DNA from: Chromera velia | Lineage: Eukaryota; Sar; Chromeraceae | DNA: 21,384 nucleotides | Assembly (NCBI GenBank): GCA_018398765.1 | Contig: JAHBMJ010002211.1 | Coordinates: 1-21,384 of the forward strand | Direction of reading: 5' to 3' | Shown: one piece after another, positions 9,822 to 19,860 of the stretch | Layout of the letters: each line of letters opens with the position of its first letter | Numbering within the stretch: the stretch's first letter is position 1 | Translations under genes and position numbers: made by a program | The notes under the pieces: model-generated | Database searches by the model: none | Seen by the model: only the letters and a program-made list of their open reading frames with translations | What the model was told of the DNA's origin: nothing

Positions 9822-12135
9822 TGAGTGAGTGAGTGTGCATGTATTTGTTTGAAGTGCTGTACGCTTTTTTTCTCTCTTTTTTCTTGTTTTCTCTTTTTCT
9901 CTTCCCTTTTTCTGTAGTGGAAGCAGCAGAGGATTAGCATGTGAACCCAGTGATCGCGCGAAAGTCTGTCGGGAGGTGGAGAGGCCAGGGGCGCTTAACT
10001 CTCACCTTTCGGGCCCCCTGCCCATTTCGTTTGATTGTTGCTCTGTTCCTTTGTCTTTGTTCTTTCTCTCCTTCTTTTTATCTCTTGTGTACATGAAAAA
10101 AAGAAGAGAGAAGAAGAAACACATGGTCTGTCTGTCTGTCTGTCTGTCTGTCTTCCTGTCTTACTCCGTTGATCTGTTTCTCTCTCTCTCCCTCTCTCTC
10201 TCTCTGCGTCTCTTCGGGGCGTCTCCGTCTGTTCCTTCTTTTTCCTTTCTGGATTCCTGGGGGGTGCGTGACCGATTCTACTGGGGCATGATCGCCATCG
10301 GATTTTTTTAGTTCGAATTCAGTTTTGCTCTTCTGGGTGTGCGTGTGTGAGAGAGGGGGGGGGGGTTCGCGTGTTGTGAGTCGCGTGAGAGATGTGCTGG
10401 GTTTCTGTTCGACTGTGCAGAGGCGGGAGGCCGGATGCGGATGGACCTTCAGAAGACATTTATGTATCTGGGGTGAGTTTCTATTTGTCTCCTTTTGTTT
10501 TGACTCTCTCTCGAATATTTGAAGGGCTGCTGTCTTGGAACCTTTTCTCTGTGTTTCTTCTCTTTTTCTCCTCTTTCTTTTCTTTTGCGTTCTTTGTTGG
10601 TCCCCTCATCCCGTGTATCATAGTTCTACCCACACGAAAGCATGAGGGAGGAAGGTGGCAGTTGGATGGCACGGGAAGTCTCTCTCTCTCCCTCTGTGTG
10701 TGTGTGTGTGGGTGTGTGGGTGTGTGGGTGGGTGTGTCGTATGCTCCATGGACTCACTGGTTCTGTCTGTCTGTCTTCTTGTTTGACTTCTTTCTTTGTG
10801 GGTGCAGAACCTTTTGCCGTTCATGCTGGTCAGTCGGTCGGTCAGTGGGGGAGACGAACAGGAAAGTGGGGATGGTGGGGTAGAACGCAGAGAAAAAGGG
10901 ACAATAAACGACCTGTGGTTGCATGCAGTCGTGCTTTTGCTTTTGTTCTTCCCACAGTCGCCCAGATTAGCCACTCTGTTTGTCTGCGTAGATGGATTCT
11001 CTAGGTAGCCTTCGAGTGACCTGCATATCATGGCTTCTGTCGATGGGCAATTGAACATTCAACGAACAGGCAAGGATGTATTTTCTCTCTTTCTCTCTGT
11101 ATCTGTGTATGTGCAAGCATGTCGCTCGCCTTCCATCCTCGGTCTCTTCTCCCATTTACTCTTCCGTCCTACCACTTGCATTGCCTGTCAATCTTGAAGA
11201 GGTCTTTAGAATCGAAAAACTTTCCCGTTGCATGGTTGGTCCTTCCTCAAGTTTGCAGCTCCACTTCCTCGCCACCAAGAGTGCCAGGGGCATCCTGAGA
11301 GGCCTGAAAGCAGACTCAGAGAAGCAATTGGTCTGTCGTCAAAGATCTGTCTGTCGGTCTGTCGGTGCCTTTGTGGACTTCATGCAGACCTGCTGTGCAT
11401 TCTCTGTCTGCGTGCGTCAAGCTGTTCATTTCTTCTTCTTCTTCCTCCCCTTCTTTCCTCCCCGGACGAGTCCCTGGAGGGTATCCCTCTGGGCTCCTGG
11501 AAGAACTCTCTCGATAAATCTAGCGTGGAAAGATCATTCATTCGTACATGGAAGGATGAGGATTCGTACGTCGATTGCTGTTCTTGTTGTCTGTCTCTGT
11601 GCAGACGTCGCAACAGGCCGTGTGCTTCTGCCATCACCGGGCGGTTCGGGACCTCGCCTTCGTCTGTTCATCGTGCCTTGCGAGTGAGTGAGTCGGAAAC
11701 GGAATTCAGGGCAGGGATGGAAGGAGGGAGGGGTGTTGCATGCATGGCAACAAACAGATATGGCGCTCGCGACTTTCGTTGATAAATGAGGTGACGTGAC
11801 TGTCTTGAAGCAGGCAGGCGTCTGCCGACATCGACTCCGCTCCGTGGGTGGACCTGCGCTGTGTTTTTTGCATACACTTTGGGTAACTGTGTGCTCCTGT
11901 CCGTGATCTATGCATGGGCGCAGGCTTCTGTAGTATGTCCAAATTCAGCAGAGTGATCTTTTGGAACGAGCCTACAGCTCGACGAGTTTCTCTCTGCGTG
12001 TGCGTGTGTGTGCATGCAGTTTATTGTAGTGAGACAGTCGACGAGAACTTGTCTAAGTGCCGTGTCTGTGGAGCGAGGCCGGGGAGCGAGAACATGAAAC
12101 CTGAAAAGCGGCCTTTGAACAGTTTGTTGATCTGA
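5774..12135 (+). CDS. TFB4: TFIIH core subunit p34/TFB4 (GTF2H3 family), eleven exons
   Basis: TFB4 is a structural subunit of TFIIH, which opens DNA in Pol II initiation and nucleotide excision repair; it pairs with p44/SSL1. Exons: 5774-5997, 6458-6549, 7337-7419, 7977-8201, 8747-8788, 9151-9260, 10421-10472, 10808-10828, 11259-11330, 11605-11683 and 12020-12135. Phases agree at all ten junctions and give 371 residues (human 308). Landmarks: LLVVVLDANGHLWG (from residue 11) opens the von Willebrand A-like domain; KFIFHGN follows in exon 2, ILCVEA and MALMNVGYAAKKK in exon 4, IMVDVLSLGDASS in exon 5, and LLKQVAMNSGGVW in exon 6. The C-terminal zinc region has C314, C316, C328, C331, C336, C347 and C350 (CFCHH, CSSC, IYC, CRVC). 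Exon 4 carries an Ala/Gly-rich insert. About 40 residues found in the human protein between exons 2 and 3 are not found, so an exon may be missed in 6550-7336, and the exon 2 end is less sure. The start matches the family start. The frame is open upstream to about 5691 but has no ATG there. Confidence 0.93.
6582..6598 (+). other. G-quadruplex-type motif in TFB4 intron 2
   Basis: GGGGAGGGGA followed by seven G, about 33 bases downstream of the exon 2 donor at 6550. It fits the same G-run pattern seen at SLU7 intron starts. Read directly from sequence; no function is shown. Confidence 0.5.
7737..7895. repeat. GAAT and GAAAG simple repeats in TFB4 intron 3
   Basis: Two short (GAAT)n runs (about 7739-7752 and 7802-7819), then (GGAA)/(GAAA) purine repeats to about 7895. 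A similar (GAAT)n lies at 3213-3230 in a SLU7 intron. Purine-rich simple sequence, with no coding signal. Confidence 0.8.
8506..8529 (+). other. Possible 24-nt cassette microexon in TFB4 intron 4
   Basis: Twenty-four bases flanked by CAG and GTAGGT, divisible by three and open in the phase of the neighbouring exons (would encode VGSIENVS). The conserved protein runs straight from AAKKK in exon 4 to GIMVDV in exon 5, so the main product should skip it. It may be chance or an alternative insert. Confidence 0.2.
9113..9147 (+). repeat. (GT)n tract abutting the TFB4 exon 6 acceptor
   Basis: About seventeen uninterrupted GT units run directly into the GCAG acceptor at 9147-9150. They fill the position where a pyrimidine tract is expected. 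The coding exon starting at 9151 is secure from conservation (LLKQVAMNSGGVW), so this acceptor is used. Confidence 0.9.
9683..9837. repeat. Compound (GT)n/(GA)n microsatellite in TFB4 intron 6
   Basis: Alternating GT and GA dinucleotide blocks with GTGTGG and GTGA variants. Short open frames on both strands here are repeat artefacts. Confidence 0.9.
10126..10206. repeat. (TCTG)n and (TC)n repeats in TFB4 intron 6
   Basis: About seven TCTG units (10126-10153) followed by a (TC)n run (about 10179-10206), within the intron before exon 7. Confidence 0.85.
10681..10739. repeat. (TC)n and TG/GGGTG repeat in TFB4 intron 7
   Basis: A short TC run, then TG repeats with GGTGTG variants, about 70 bases upstream of the 21-base exon 8. 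Confidence 0.85.
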
Positions 12136-13187
12136 AGTGATTCTCGGACCCAGCGACGGCCCTGCACATCCTTGCACCACTGTCATCGAGTCGAAGCTAT
12201 CACGAGAGCAGCAGGAAAAGCTGTGAAAAAAACCTAGAAAAAAACAACTGTGGTTATTATATGTTCTTATCTCCAACGTATTCCAAAATCGAATGCCGTA
12301 TTAAAAAATCAATGAATGTTTATGTACTGACTGCTGGTCAATTTAGTAGTTGAATTTACTTATTGATATTATACGTACTACGTATAGTTACTATTATGTA
12401 TGTATGTAGTATAATATTGAACCTCAGTCCAGACATCAGTCTTATCTTACTGTTCTATAGTCCAGTTTTCTCCGGACCGCCACGGCGGTTTGATTTCACT
12501 TGTGTTCAATTCTGTAAAGTAGGACCACGAATGACTACAACTAGCGTCGACTACGTAACAAAACATAAAGTTTATATACTTCCACCTATTATTGCCTGGA
12601 TTATTGCTTTGTTCGTATACTTAATAACGAATCTAAAGTACGTTGGCACGCAATGCGCGCCCACTCTCGTGTATGCTTGGATACCTGACAGTGGACCGAC
12701 GACAGGACTGCGGGGATTCCCGCAACATAAAATCCTATCTTATCCTATCAGACCTATAGATTTGATTTGAGCTTAAGCCCAACCCTAGGACGGGCTTCAA
12801 ATCAAATCAAACCTAGTCACTATATTTATGTAACATTATGTAATTACTAATTACTACTAGTTAACACAAATTAAATAACTAAATTAAACTGAATAATTAA
12901 TTAATCTATCAATCTTTGTTAGTAAGTTTAAAGTGTATGTACTAGTGACACCTTCCTTAGGTAGCCGAGATACTAGCTTTGATCTATGCCACTACTTCTG
13001 ATACAGATAAATGTACTACAGACTTATAAACACCATCAGACAGACCTAGAGACAGACCACGTACTACAGACAAGCGAGCCAGCTTATATATATATCCAAT
13101 TCAAACAAAACGCTGAAAACGCTGTATAAATGCCTATATAAGCAAGCCGCTGTCTTATGCATTACAGATTGGGGGCCCGCTTCAGAC
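12136..13187. other. AT-rich stretch without a gene
   Basis: Composition drops sharply to AT-rich soon after the TFB4 stop. A 135-codon open frame at 12363-12770 (plus) has no domain, and its codon content matches the local base bias, so I do not call it. A hairpin lies at 12759-12808. The TFB4 3' UTR and polyadenylation site must lie near the left edge but cannot be fixed. Confidence 0.6.
12759..12808. repeat. Imperfect inverted repeat (hairpin)
   Basis: The left arm GATTTGATTTGA...AGCCC (12759-12780) pairs with GGGCTTCAAATCAAATC (12792-12808), with a short insertion in the left arm and about eleven bases of loop. Possibly a remnant of a small mobile element or a chance palindrome; no target duplication was recognised. 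Confidence 0.6.
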
Positions 13188-13416
13188 TGGGAGCCGCGTG
13201 GGATCTCCGTGGGCGGCCGGGCGTAAAAGGTGACTCTACGCAGAGTATCAGCAAGCATAGAGGAACTCTACGACGGGAACCACCCTCACGACTTATTGGA
13301 GTCACCCTCCGTCAAGGCGTAAATCCTATGTTTAAGGCTTTTAGCGGGACCCTAAACTATATAGAAAACTGTAGAGAGCAAGCGAGCGCAAGCAGCGACA
13401 AGCTAGAGTTTAAATG
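13188..13416. repeat. 229-bp dispersed repeat, copy 1
   Basis: Gap-free alignment with copy 2, offset 565 bases, 11 mismatches by hand count (about 95% identity). It contains an 8-base inverted pair GGTGACTC (13229-13236) and GAGTCACC (13299-13306) and a small hairpin ACTCT-ACGC-AGAGT. No open frame of substance and no Pol III box A/B pair that I recognise. Family unknown. Confidence 0.9.
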
Positions 13417-13752
13417 AAAAGCAAAGGGAATACTTGGACCAGATGCTACTCATTCAAACGGCGGCGCTACGCACGGTCAAGAAAAGATCAAATCAAAATA
13501 GAAGATTCATGATCAGAATACGTAAAAAGGGAAGATCATCTCAAGGAATCAGGAATGATAGTTTCGAAAACCGAAACGGAACCCACCCTCCCACCGCATC
13601 ATACATTCTTTGAATCACATACCTGGTAAGAGCAATCACTCGGGTAGTAAACCTGGTACTCAGGGAAAGACTATTCCATTCTGGTTGTGAAAGGTGATGT
13701 TTAACGCTAGCGGGCAGAGAAGTATGAACGGGGGATTCCAAAAGATGCGGAG

Positions 13753-13981
13753 TGGGAGCCGCGTAGGATCTCCGTGGGCGGCCGGGCGTAAAAGGTGACT
13801 CTACGCAGAGTATCAGCAAGCATAGAGGAACTCTACGACCGGAACCGCCCTCACGACTTGTCGGAGTCACCCTCCGTCAAGGCGTAAATACTACGTTCGA
13901 GGCTTCTAGCGGGACCCTAAACTATATAGAAAACTGTAGAGAGCAAGCGAGCGCAAGCAGCGACAAGCTAGAGTTTGAATG
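13753..13981. repeat. 229-bp dispersed repeat, copy 2
   Basis: Second copy, same orientation as copy 1. In eight of the nine transition differences this copy holds the G or C and copy 1 the A or T, several of them in CpG. The 336 bases between the copies are not shared, so this is not a simple tandem array. Confidence 0.9.
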
Positions 13982-14307
13982 TCACATGCACGACGCGCGC
14001 GCGCGCGATGAGAGCGCCTACACCATCCTACACCGCATGCATGATGTCTGAGCCGCGCGAGGATAGCCGGCCGAGGTAACACACAGATATCACATGATAT
14101 CACTGACGAAGTGTATGAAACGTATATAGACATGGACAGGCATGGAGATGACAGAAAGTTCATTTATGCCGGGCTGAACTGTCTGTTCTTGAAACCTGAT
14201 TCTTCTTTTATCGTGTTTACCGGGGTACATCATTGAACACGGTTGGAGACGTCTGCATGTAGACGGGCAATTCAAGTTGAAAGAGGTGACAAGCCGGAAG
14301 CTGCAAG
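13982..14307. other. Spacer upstream of the unknown gene; CG run and hairpin
   Basis: Contains an alternating CG run (13994-14007) of the kind that can adopt Z-DNA, and a perfect hairpin GATATCA-CA-TGATATC (14086-14101). The promoter of the gene starting at 14308 probably lies here, but no core element is clear. Confidence 0.45.
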
Positions 14308-15622
14308 ATGGGGGTTGAAATTCCGCATAGATGGAACGCGACCAGCGTGGATGTAGCTGTGGGTGCACTTGCCCTGTTTGGAGCAGTTTCCCTTTTGATC
14401 CGTTTGAAAGACTTGATCAAGAGAGCCTCAGCGCCTTTCTTCTCTTTTGTTCGATCAGGTTCGCAGGCAGCTGTCTGCTTCTTGAAGGCAGCGTTTGACT
14501 GTCTCTTGTCTCTTACCGGGCTTCGTCTGGTGTCCCTCAGAGAAGCAGAACTCGAGAAAGCTCTGGCAGAAGCGCACCAGAAGATCGGCCAGCAGAGCGC
14601 AAAAATTGACCAAATGGTCAAGACCTTAAGTGCGCAGACCATCGCTTTGCAAGTTGCTTACGACAAAGACTTCGTTTCTGGAATGAAGAAAGTTGGAGAC
14701 GGAGAGTTTCTCTTCAACTTTGAGGAATTTCTCGACGCATTTCAGTACGGTGGATGCCCAACTTTGTATTTGAAAGCTGTTCCCTGGGCAGGAAGTGGAT
14801 GCACCTGGAGCGTCTACGTGGGTTCCGAGCAGGTCAGCCTCATGCACTGCGATTCTTCATGCATGCGTGGATATTACACTGCAATGTCACAACTGTAGTC
14901 ACTATGCCATACGGTTCTGCCCGACTCCGTCCTGCATCTGTTCAGCATTCCGCATTGAATGTGCGAAAAATTGCGGGAAATCCTGATAATTCTCGAACAT
15001 TCTGCAATCATTCCAAACAGTCCCCCGTTGTGTTAACTGGTGCGTTGTCGCTATTTTTACTGCAGCTTCCTTTGATGCATCATTCTGCAGGGTCTATCGG
15101 CATTCAGAATCAGTGGCACCCGCCGATCGCTCTGCAGCCTCTTCACTGCATACAGAGCTCAGACCGTTTTGCCTCCTGTGTTTGTGCCAAAATTTTTGCC
15201 TCAGTTCTGTCATCCTCTATCGGTCTGCTCTCGTGCAGGACGGCATGCACCTTGGAGTGCAAAGAAGAGGCAAGGATATTGGTCGAAAAATTCATGCCGA
15301 GTTCGACGTCATGGATGTCAAAGCGAGTGGAACCTGGTACTTCCAGAAAGCGGACAGTGAATTTGAGTATAAGAGTTTACAATTTAAACGAAGTCTGTGC
15401 ACGGTTCGGGAGCTGATAGAGAAAGTGAAGAGCTGCGGGGGGCCGCTGGTCGTCAAGGTGAACTCGTGGACCTCTCTGGACCCTCAGCGGAAGTCGAGGG
15501 GAAAGCACCTGAGGTTTTTTAATTTTCTGGCAGGCTTGGTTTCACGGGCTACACAGGTGGAAGGTGGAGGTTCTTGGACACATTCATGTGCAGACTCGAT
15601 TCCACTTCGGTTCTGCAGTTGA
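14308..15622 (+). CDS. Unrecognised protein: hydrophobic N-terminus, coiled coil, possible MATH-like domain
   Basis: I do not recognise this gene. The model has exons 14308-14832 and 15239-15622, with a GTCAGC donor, a GTGCAG acceptor and phase 0 on both sides, giving 302 residues. The N-terminus has a hydrophobic stretch (about residues 14-31, [18 protein letters not shown]) that could be a membrane anchor, then a second less strong hydrophobic part around 50-70. A heptad-like region follows (about 75-115, [20 protein letters not shown] onward). From about 125 the chain has [31 protein letters not shown] and, after the splice, AEFDVMD and a Trp/Phe-rich strand pattern. The order of strands resembles a MATH/TRAF-C fold, but this is a weak inference by eye. 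The last 40 residues after SWTSLDPQR lose the pattern, so a further small intron (donor near 15559, acceptor near 15619) is possible. It sits alone between two AT-rich, repeat-bearing stretches. Confidence 0.6.
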
Positions 15623-15837
15623 TCGAATGCAAGGGCGGTTCGTAAGGCGAGCGGGCGAGGTTTCCTTGCGAGGTTTTTTTGTGTAAGTCGACTGGAATCT
15701 GATCGAATGTGCAAGCTGCAGCGGCAGTGCAACATGCGGCGCAAGGGTCTGTACATGCATCTCTTTGCAGCCAGTTTGGCACGGAGGAGATCAGACACAA
15801 CGGTGCTGGGTTTAGTGTTGAAATCAGCATTATCTTT
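15623..15837. other. Short stretch right of the unknown gene
   Basis: Probably 3' UTR or a further exon region of the preceding gene. A TTTGCAG acceptor-like word lies near 15770 followed by an open stretch running into the microsatellite; I cannot support an exon. Confidence 0.3.
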
Positions 15838-15899
<62 letters not shown>

Positions 15900-15966
15900 T
15901 GCGTGCGTGTGTGCGTACGTGTGCGTATACGTGCGTATGTCTGCGCATGTGTGCACATGTTTGCGT

Positions 15967-16007
<41 letters not shown>

Positions 16008-16084
16008 TGAGAGAGAGAGAGAGTGTGTGTGAGTGTGAGTGTGAGTGTGAGTGTGAGTGTGAGTGTGAGTGTGAGTGTGAGTGA

Positions 16085-16116
<32 letters not shown>

Positions 16117-16117
16117 T
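15838..16117. repeat. Compound microsatellite: GT, GTGC, GA, GTGTGA, GT
   Basis: Ordered blocks: (GT)n 15839-15880, (GTGC)n to about 15908, degenerate GT/GC to 15965, (GT)n, (GA)n to about 16021, nine or ten GTGTGA-type units to about 16084, then (GT)n. Open frames of more than 100 codons on both strands arise only from the repeat. Confidence 0.95.
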
Positions 16118-17315
16118 CTGCTTAAAGCCGGTGGGCCACAAACTAGGCCACAAAATTTAAGGCTCTGAGGCTAGCGAACCCGTGTAACCGGGCCGTGTTT
16201 TACACGTTCCACACTTCTGTATTAGAATCCATATTGATTCCACAGTACTAGGCTCCATAAGATTTGTAATTTTTCCTAGAATTTTTGACCCTGGATTTTT
16301 GACTAGATTTTTGACCATTTTTTACATTTGTATGGTCACGGGGATTTAAAAACAGATTGTATAAAACTGCTTTCATTAAATGTGTCGTACTGATTGATTT
16401 ATTGACTGATGATTGATTGATTGTCTAGTTGATTGTAATTGATTGTCTAGTTAATTGTACCATATACCAATATAATCTTAAATATAACTTAAATCTTATA
16501 TAGATATTGATTGATTGACAAGTTCCTTGCTACTGCCGCTAGGGCTCCCCACTATATCAGGGTGTCACCATTGCTAACAGGGCCCGGGATAGAGATTGAT
16601 TGATTACTATATAGATTGATTGAACTGATGATATCTAGTTCTACGTAGGGTACCTTCATGACACTACAAGTCACTAAGCTGCCACTTAAAACAGAAACTT
16701 TCAAGTTTATCTAGGTCTAATTTTAACTGAATTTTATAATAAGTCAGAGATTATATTCAATTGCCTTGTTTATAAGTTTATTCCCAGGTCTGCTAGTTGT
16801 GACTACTAGTGTGACTATTCAGTAGGCAGTAAGTTCCGGCGAATAAGTCTAAGATAAGCCAATGTCCACATTCGATTATTAAGTCTCGTCTTCCATCCTC
16901 CAGTCTCTTCGTGACCAGGATTCAAACACTCTGCATCAACACACACGTTTCTATATGTTATTCAGTTTATTTCGCAAACTAAAGACAACGAAAGGATCAA
17001 AACAAACTTTGCTGCAATACATTAAACTTCTTTGGCATAAAAGGGACTTTTCATTCTTAATGAATCAATCAATCCATCATTCTAATACCTACGCATTGCT
17101 GATCCTGCTCGCAAATGAATTTTGAGGGGGCACTTAGCGTAAAGTGGATCCTTAGCGATCGCGTCCTTCCTGAGAAAAGTCGGAGAGAGAACGAGCCAAT
17201 ACGAACAAATGGAAAGCGAAATGGGCCTTTAAGGTCTTGCTTAAAAGGAAATCAAAAGGCGAGTTATCCATGTCACAACGGAGTACCGCTCCTGAATTTG
17301 ATCGAAGGTGCAAAC
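16118..17315. other. AT-rich stretch without a gene; GATT-type repeats
   Basis: AT-rich DNA with many degenerate GATT/TTGA units (about 16390-16450, 16507-16520, 16595-16622) and three spaced ATTTTTGAC words near 16276-16318. No exon is supported. A 70-codon open frame at 17115-17327 (plus) has no domain and overlaps the tail of the minus-strand gene. Confidence 0.55.
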
Positions 17316-18005
17316 TCAACTCACTGAGAAAACTGATTGATGATTTCTGTTGAAAAAAAGGATTTCATCTGAGTGATTCCTACTTGCTGACTTTTTCTTC
17401 AACTTGTACGCCCGACTTCGGGTCTTTGCCCTTACCACTCCCTCCAAACGCTGCAGACATGCACAGAGAGGGGGAGATGCAAAGGGAGATAAAGACGATT
17501 GTGCAAGGCATTTAATGCATGCATGAAAGGGCCGAGTGACAGGGATAGCTTCAGGCGTCTTGAAAGCACAAGAAGAAAAGAAAGAGAGTCAAAGGCCCCA
17601 GGAGGTCTCGTTCATGGGCACGCAACAGCAAAGAAAAACCGTGCAAACTCCTTCGCAGGAGAACGAAAAAGGAAGGAAGGATGGAAGGAAGGAAGGAAGG
17701 AAGGAAGGAAAGAAAGAAAGAAAGAAAGAAAGGAAGGAAGAAAGACAGAAAGAAAGACGGAAGACAGGAAGCACAAAGAAAGATAAAGCGAAGCAAGATT
17801 TAGGTGTTTGCTTTTTGCCGCCCTTATAAACAGGCCCATCAGCCTCTCTCAGGTTCTCTTTCCTGCCCCGAGCAGTGAGCCTTCTGCCTTTCATTCTCGA
17901 GCTCACTGACTGACCTCTTTTCTTGCCCTCCCTTCCACCGTCGCAACATACCTGCACATCGATCCCGTTCAACAACACACATGCAAGTTTATTCGATGCA
18001 GAAGA
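17316..18005 (-). CDS. Tentative 3' exons of the Sfi1-like gene
   Basis: Two candidate exons continue the minus-strand gene. Exon 18005-17952 (SSASNKLACVLLNGIDVQ) ends at a strong CAG|GTATGT donor. Exon 17450-17316 starts after CTGCAG and is a Lys/Arg-rich tail of 44 codons (RLEGVVRAKTRSRAYKLKKK...) ending in TGA. These two join in phase 0. They do not match the phase left by the upstream exon ending at 18090 (phase 2), so one exon or boundary is wrong or missing. The other frame of the last exon would end in VEEKVSK and a TAG at about 17381. Confidence 0.3.
17671..17770. repeat. (GGAA)n / (GAAA)n repeat
   Basis: Tetranucleotide purine repeat, probably in the last intron of the minus-strand gene, where it reads (TTCC)n. 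Long low-complexity frames across it on both strands are artefacts. Confidence 0.9.
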
Positions 18006-18089
18006 CTAATAAGGGTTTCTTTACTCCTCGGCCGTTTGAGTTGATCCATGCATTAACGGCTTCAACAAGGGGAAGCGATGTCTCCTCAC

Positions 18090-19772
18090 CGAAACATCCA
18101 ATCATTTGCTGATCAAGAAGAAAAGGGGAAAGAAAACTCAAATGACTTCGAGAAGTCGACTCTCTTTGATGAAAGTCGACTCCTCTGCCTACGTGCATGT
18201 CAGAATCGACCTTTCGCCTTATAAGAGAGAATTTTCTCAAAATGAGTCTGTAGATCATGGCTATCCACGCATCCAACAACAATGTCATTGATTAGGTCAG
18301 CTCTCCCTTTTGATACAATTTGACCTGCACTGCGGTCAAAAAGGCTCCATGAGTTCGGGAAGGAAACAAAAAGAGAACCAATATGGTCTGTCTGGTCGTC
18401 TCTTTCTTCTGTCTGTATGATGTTTTAGGTGACTCTCCTTTCTCTGCTCAAAGAGAGTGCGCACGCACATACCGACGCTTTTTCGCTTTCTCAGAAAGAC
18501 TGACCAAGCCTTGAAAGGAAGAGACCTCGCTGCGTACGAGTGCGCAAGCCACCTATCCAGGCAGAAGCTGCACATGCGGGGCGAGATGAAGACAAACAAA
18601 CACAGAAAAATTTAGATATGTTTTGTTATTATTGACTACATAGACAGTCGCGCCCACGCAAGAATGCAATGAGCGGCAGAAACACGGAAAATCAGAGACA
18701 AAAGGCGAAACAAATGGGCGGAACGAGCCCAGAAAACGGAGGACGCGGTGGTCGTGTTTTTTAGTCAAGACACGGAATTGAAATCTGCATGTGGTGTGCA
18801 TCTCTCGCAAAGGTTCGAGAGGAATTTTGGACAAGAAGGAAAGGATTCCTTTGTATTCCTTTGCCTCGCACGAACCCTCTACTGTGCTTTTCGTTCCTTT
18901 GGGCTCATCCACCCATATTTGTGTTTGTGTCTCTGTGCGTCCAAGAGAAGACGTTTGGAGGACAGTGGAGAACATCCACGAGATTGCATCTTTGACTAAA
19001 CCCGAAGTGCAGTGCCAACGCCAACAGGGAAGTAGGGTTTCCACAGTCAAACAAAGTTATGCAAAGCTCACCTGACAAGTTGAAACTCTCTTCTTGCAAC
19101 GTTCCGAAATCGTCGAAATATCCTTCTGCAAAAGTCGCACACAGAAGCAGACCAACCACATTGAATTCTGAGTTGAAGGGCCAAAGAGAGAGCCTAGTCT
19201 CACTGAGAGAGATCTCACTGACTTGCAAAAGCAACGCAAAAAAGTGAGTGAAAGACGCATCAAGGAGTGCTCAAACGGCGTCAAAAACATGGGATCTCTG
19301 CATTAACTCATCCATTGCACCACACACCCCCAACTAATTTCGATAACAAAAACAGAAGAAGAAGAAGAAGAGAGAACTTCACCCCTAATGTATGAGCGCA
19401 GATGTGAGAAGTCATTTCCCCCTGCAAACCCACCGAAGCTTTTCCAGTCCCCACTTTCTTTGAAAATTTGCGATCTGCAAATAAAGGACAGCATACGACA
19501 GAAAGAAGCGAGACAGGAAACTTTCATCTTTGACGGAATATGCATGGACCAACCAGATATGCAGATGAAAAAGGAGGCTAGTGGAAAAGTGCCAAAACGA
19601 AAAAAGGGAACAAGGCCACAAAGCAGAGAGTCCGCTGGACAGCCCGTCAGGCTTCAAAGGCAAAAATGAAGGAGGCAATCGCTTCTGGCAACCAAAGTCT
19701 TCAAATGGTTTGCTCACCCACTGTTTTTCCCTCTCTCTAAAGCCCTTGCATTCTCTCTTTGGATGTTTCATT

Positions 19773-19810
<38 letters not shown>

Positions 19811-19820
19811 ACACACACAC

Positions 19821-19860
<40 letters not shown>

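Noticed and set aside
11821-11950. Apparent Cys-containing exon (VDLRCVFCIHFG) as the TFB4 zinc region
   Set aside because: Its phases do not fit its neighbours, while 11605-11683 joined to 12020-12135 gives the family zinc pattern CFCHH, CSSC, IYC, CRVC in phase.
12363-12770. 135-codon plus-strand frame in AT-rich DNA
   Set aside because: Composition is that of the local AT-rich DNA, no domain is recognised, and hydrophobic stretches are expected from T-rich codons.
13994-14007. Alternating CG run as a functional Z-DNA element
   Set aside because: Only 14 bases; it may be chance in a CpG-bearing spacer, so it is recorded only as a spacer property.
14833-14898. Extension of the first exon of the unknown gene to the stop at 14898
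   Set aside because: Splicing at the GTCAGC donor to 15239 keeps phase and continues a coherent protein; the extension adds a short tail with no pattern.
15838-16117. Regular short repeats considered as a CRISPR-like or satellite array
   Set aside because: Units are two to six bases without spacers, so it is a microsatellite; the genome is eukaryotic.
15707-16153. Open frames of over 100 codons across the compound microsatellite, both strands
   Set aside because: They are pure repeat translations (Cys/Val, His/Thr, Glu/Cys runs).
17499-17829. Lys/Glu/Arg-rich plus-strand frames
   Set aside because: They translate a GGAA/GAAA repeat and lack flanking coding signal.
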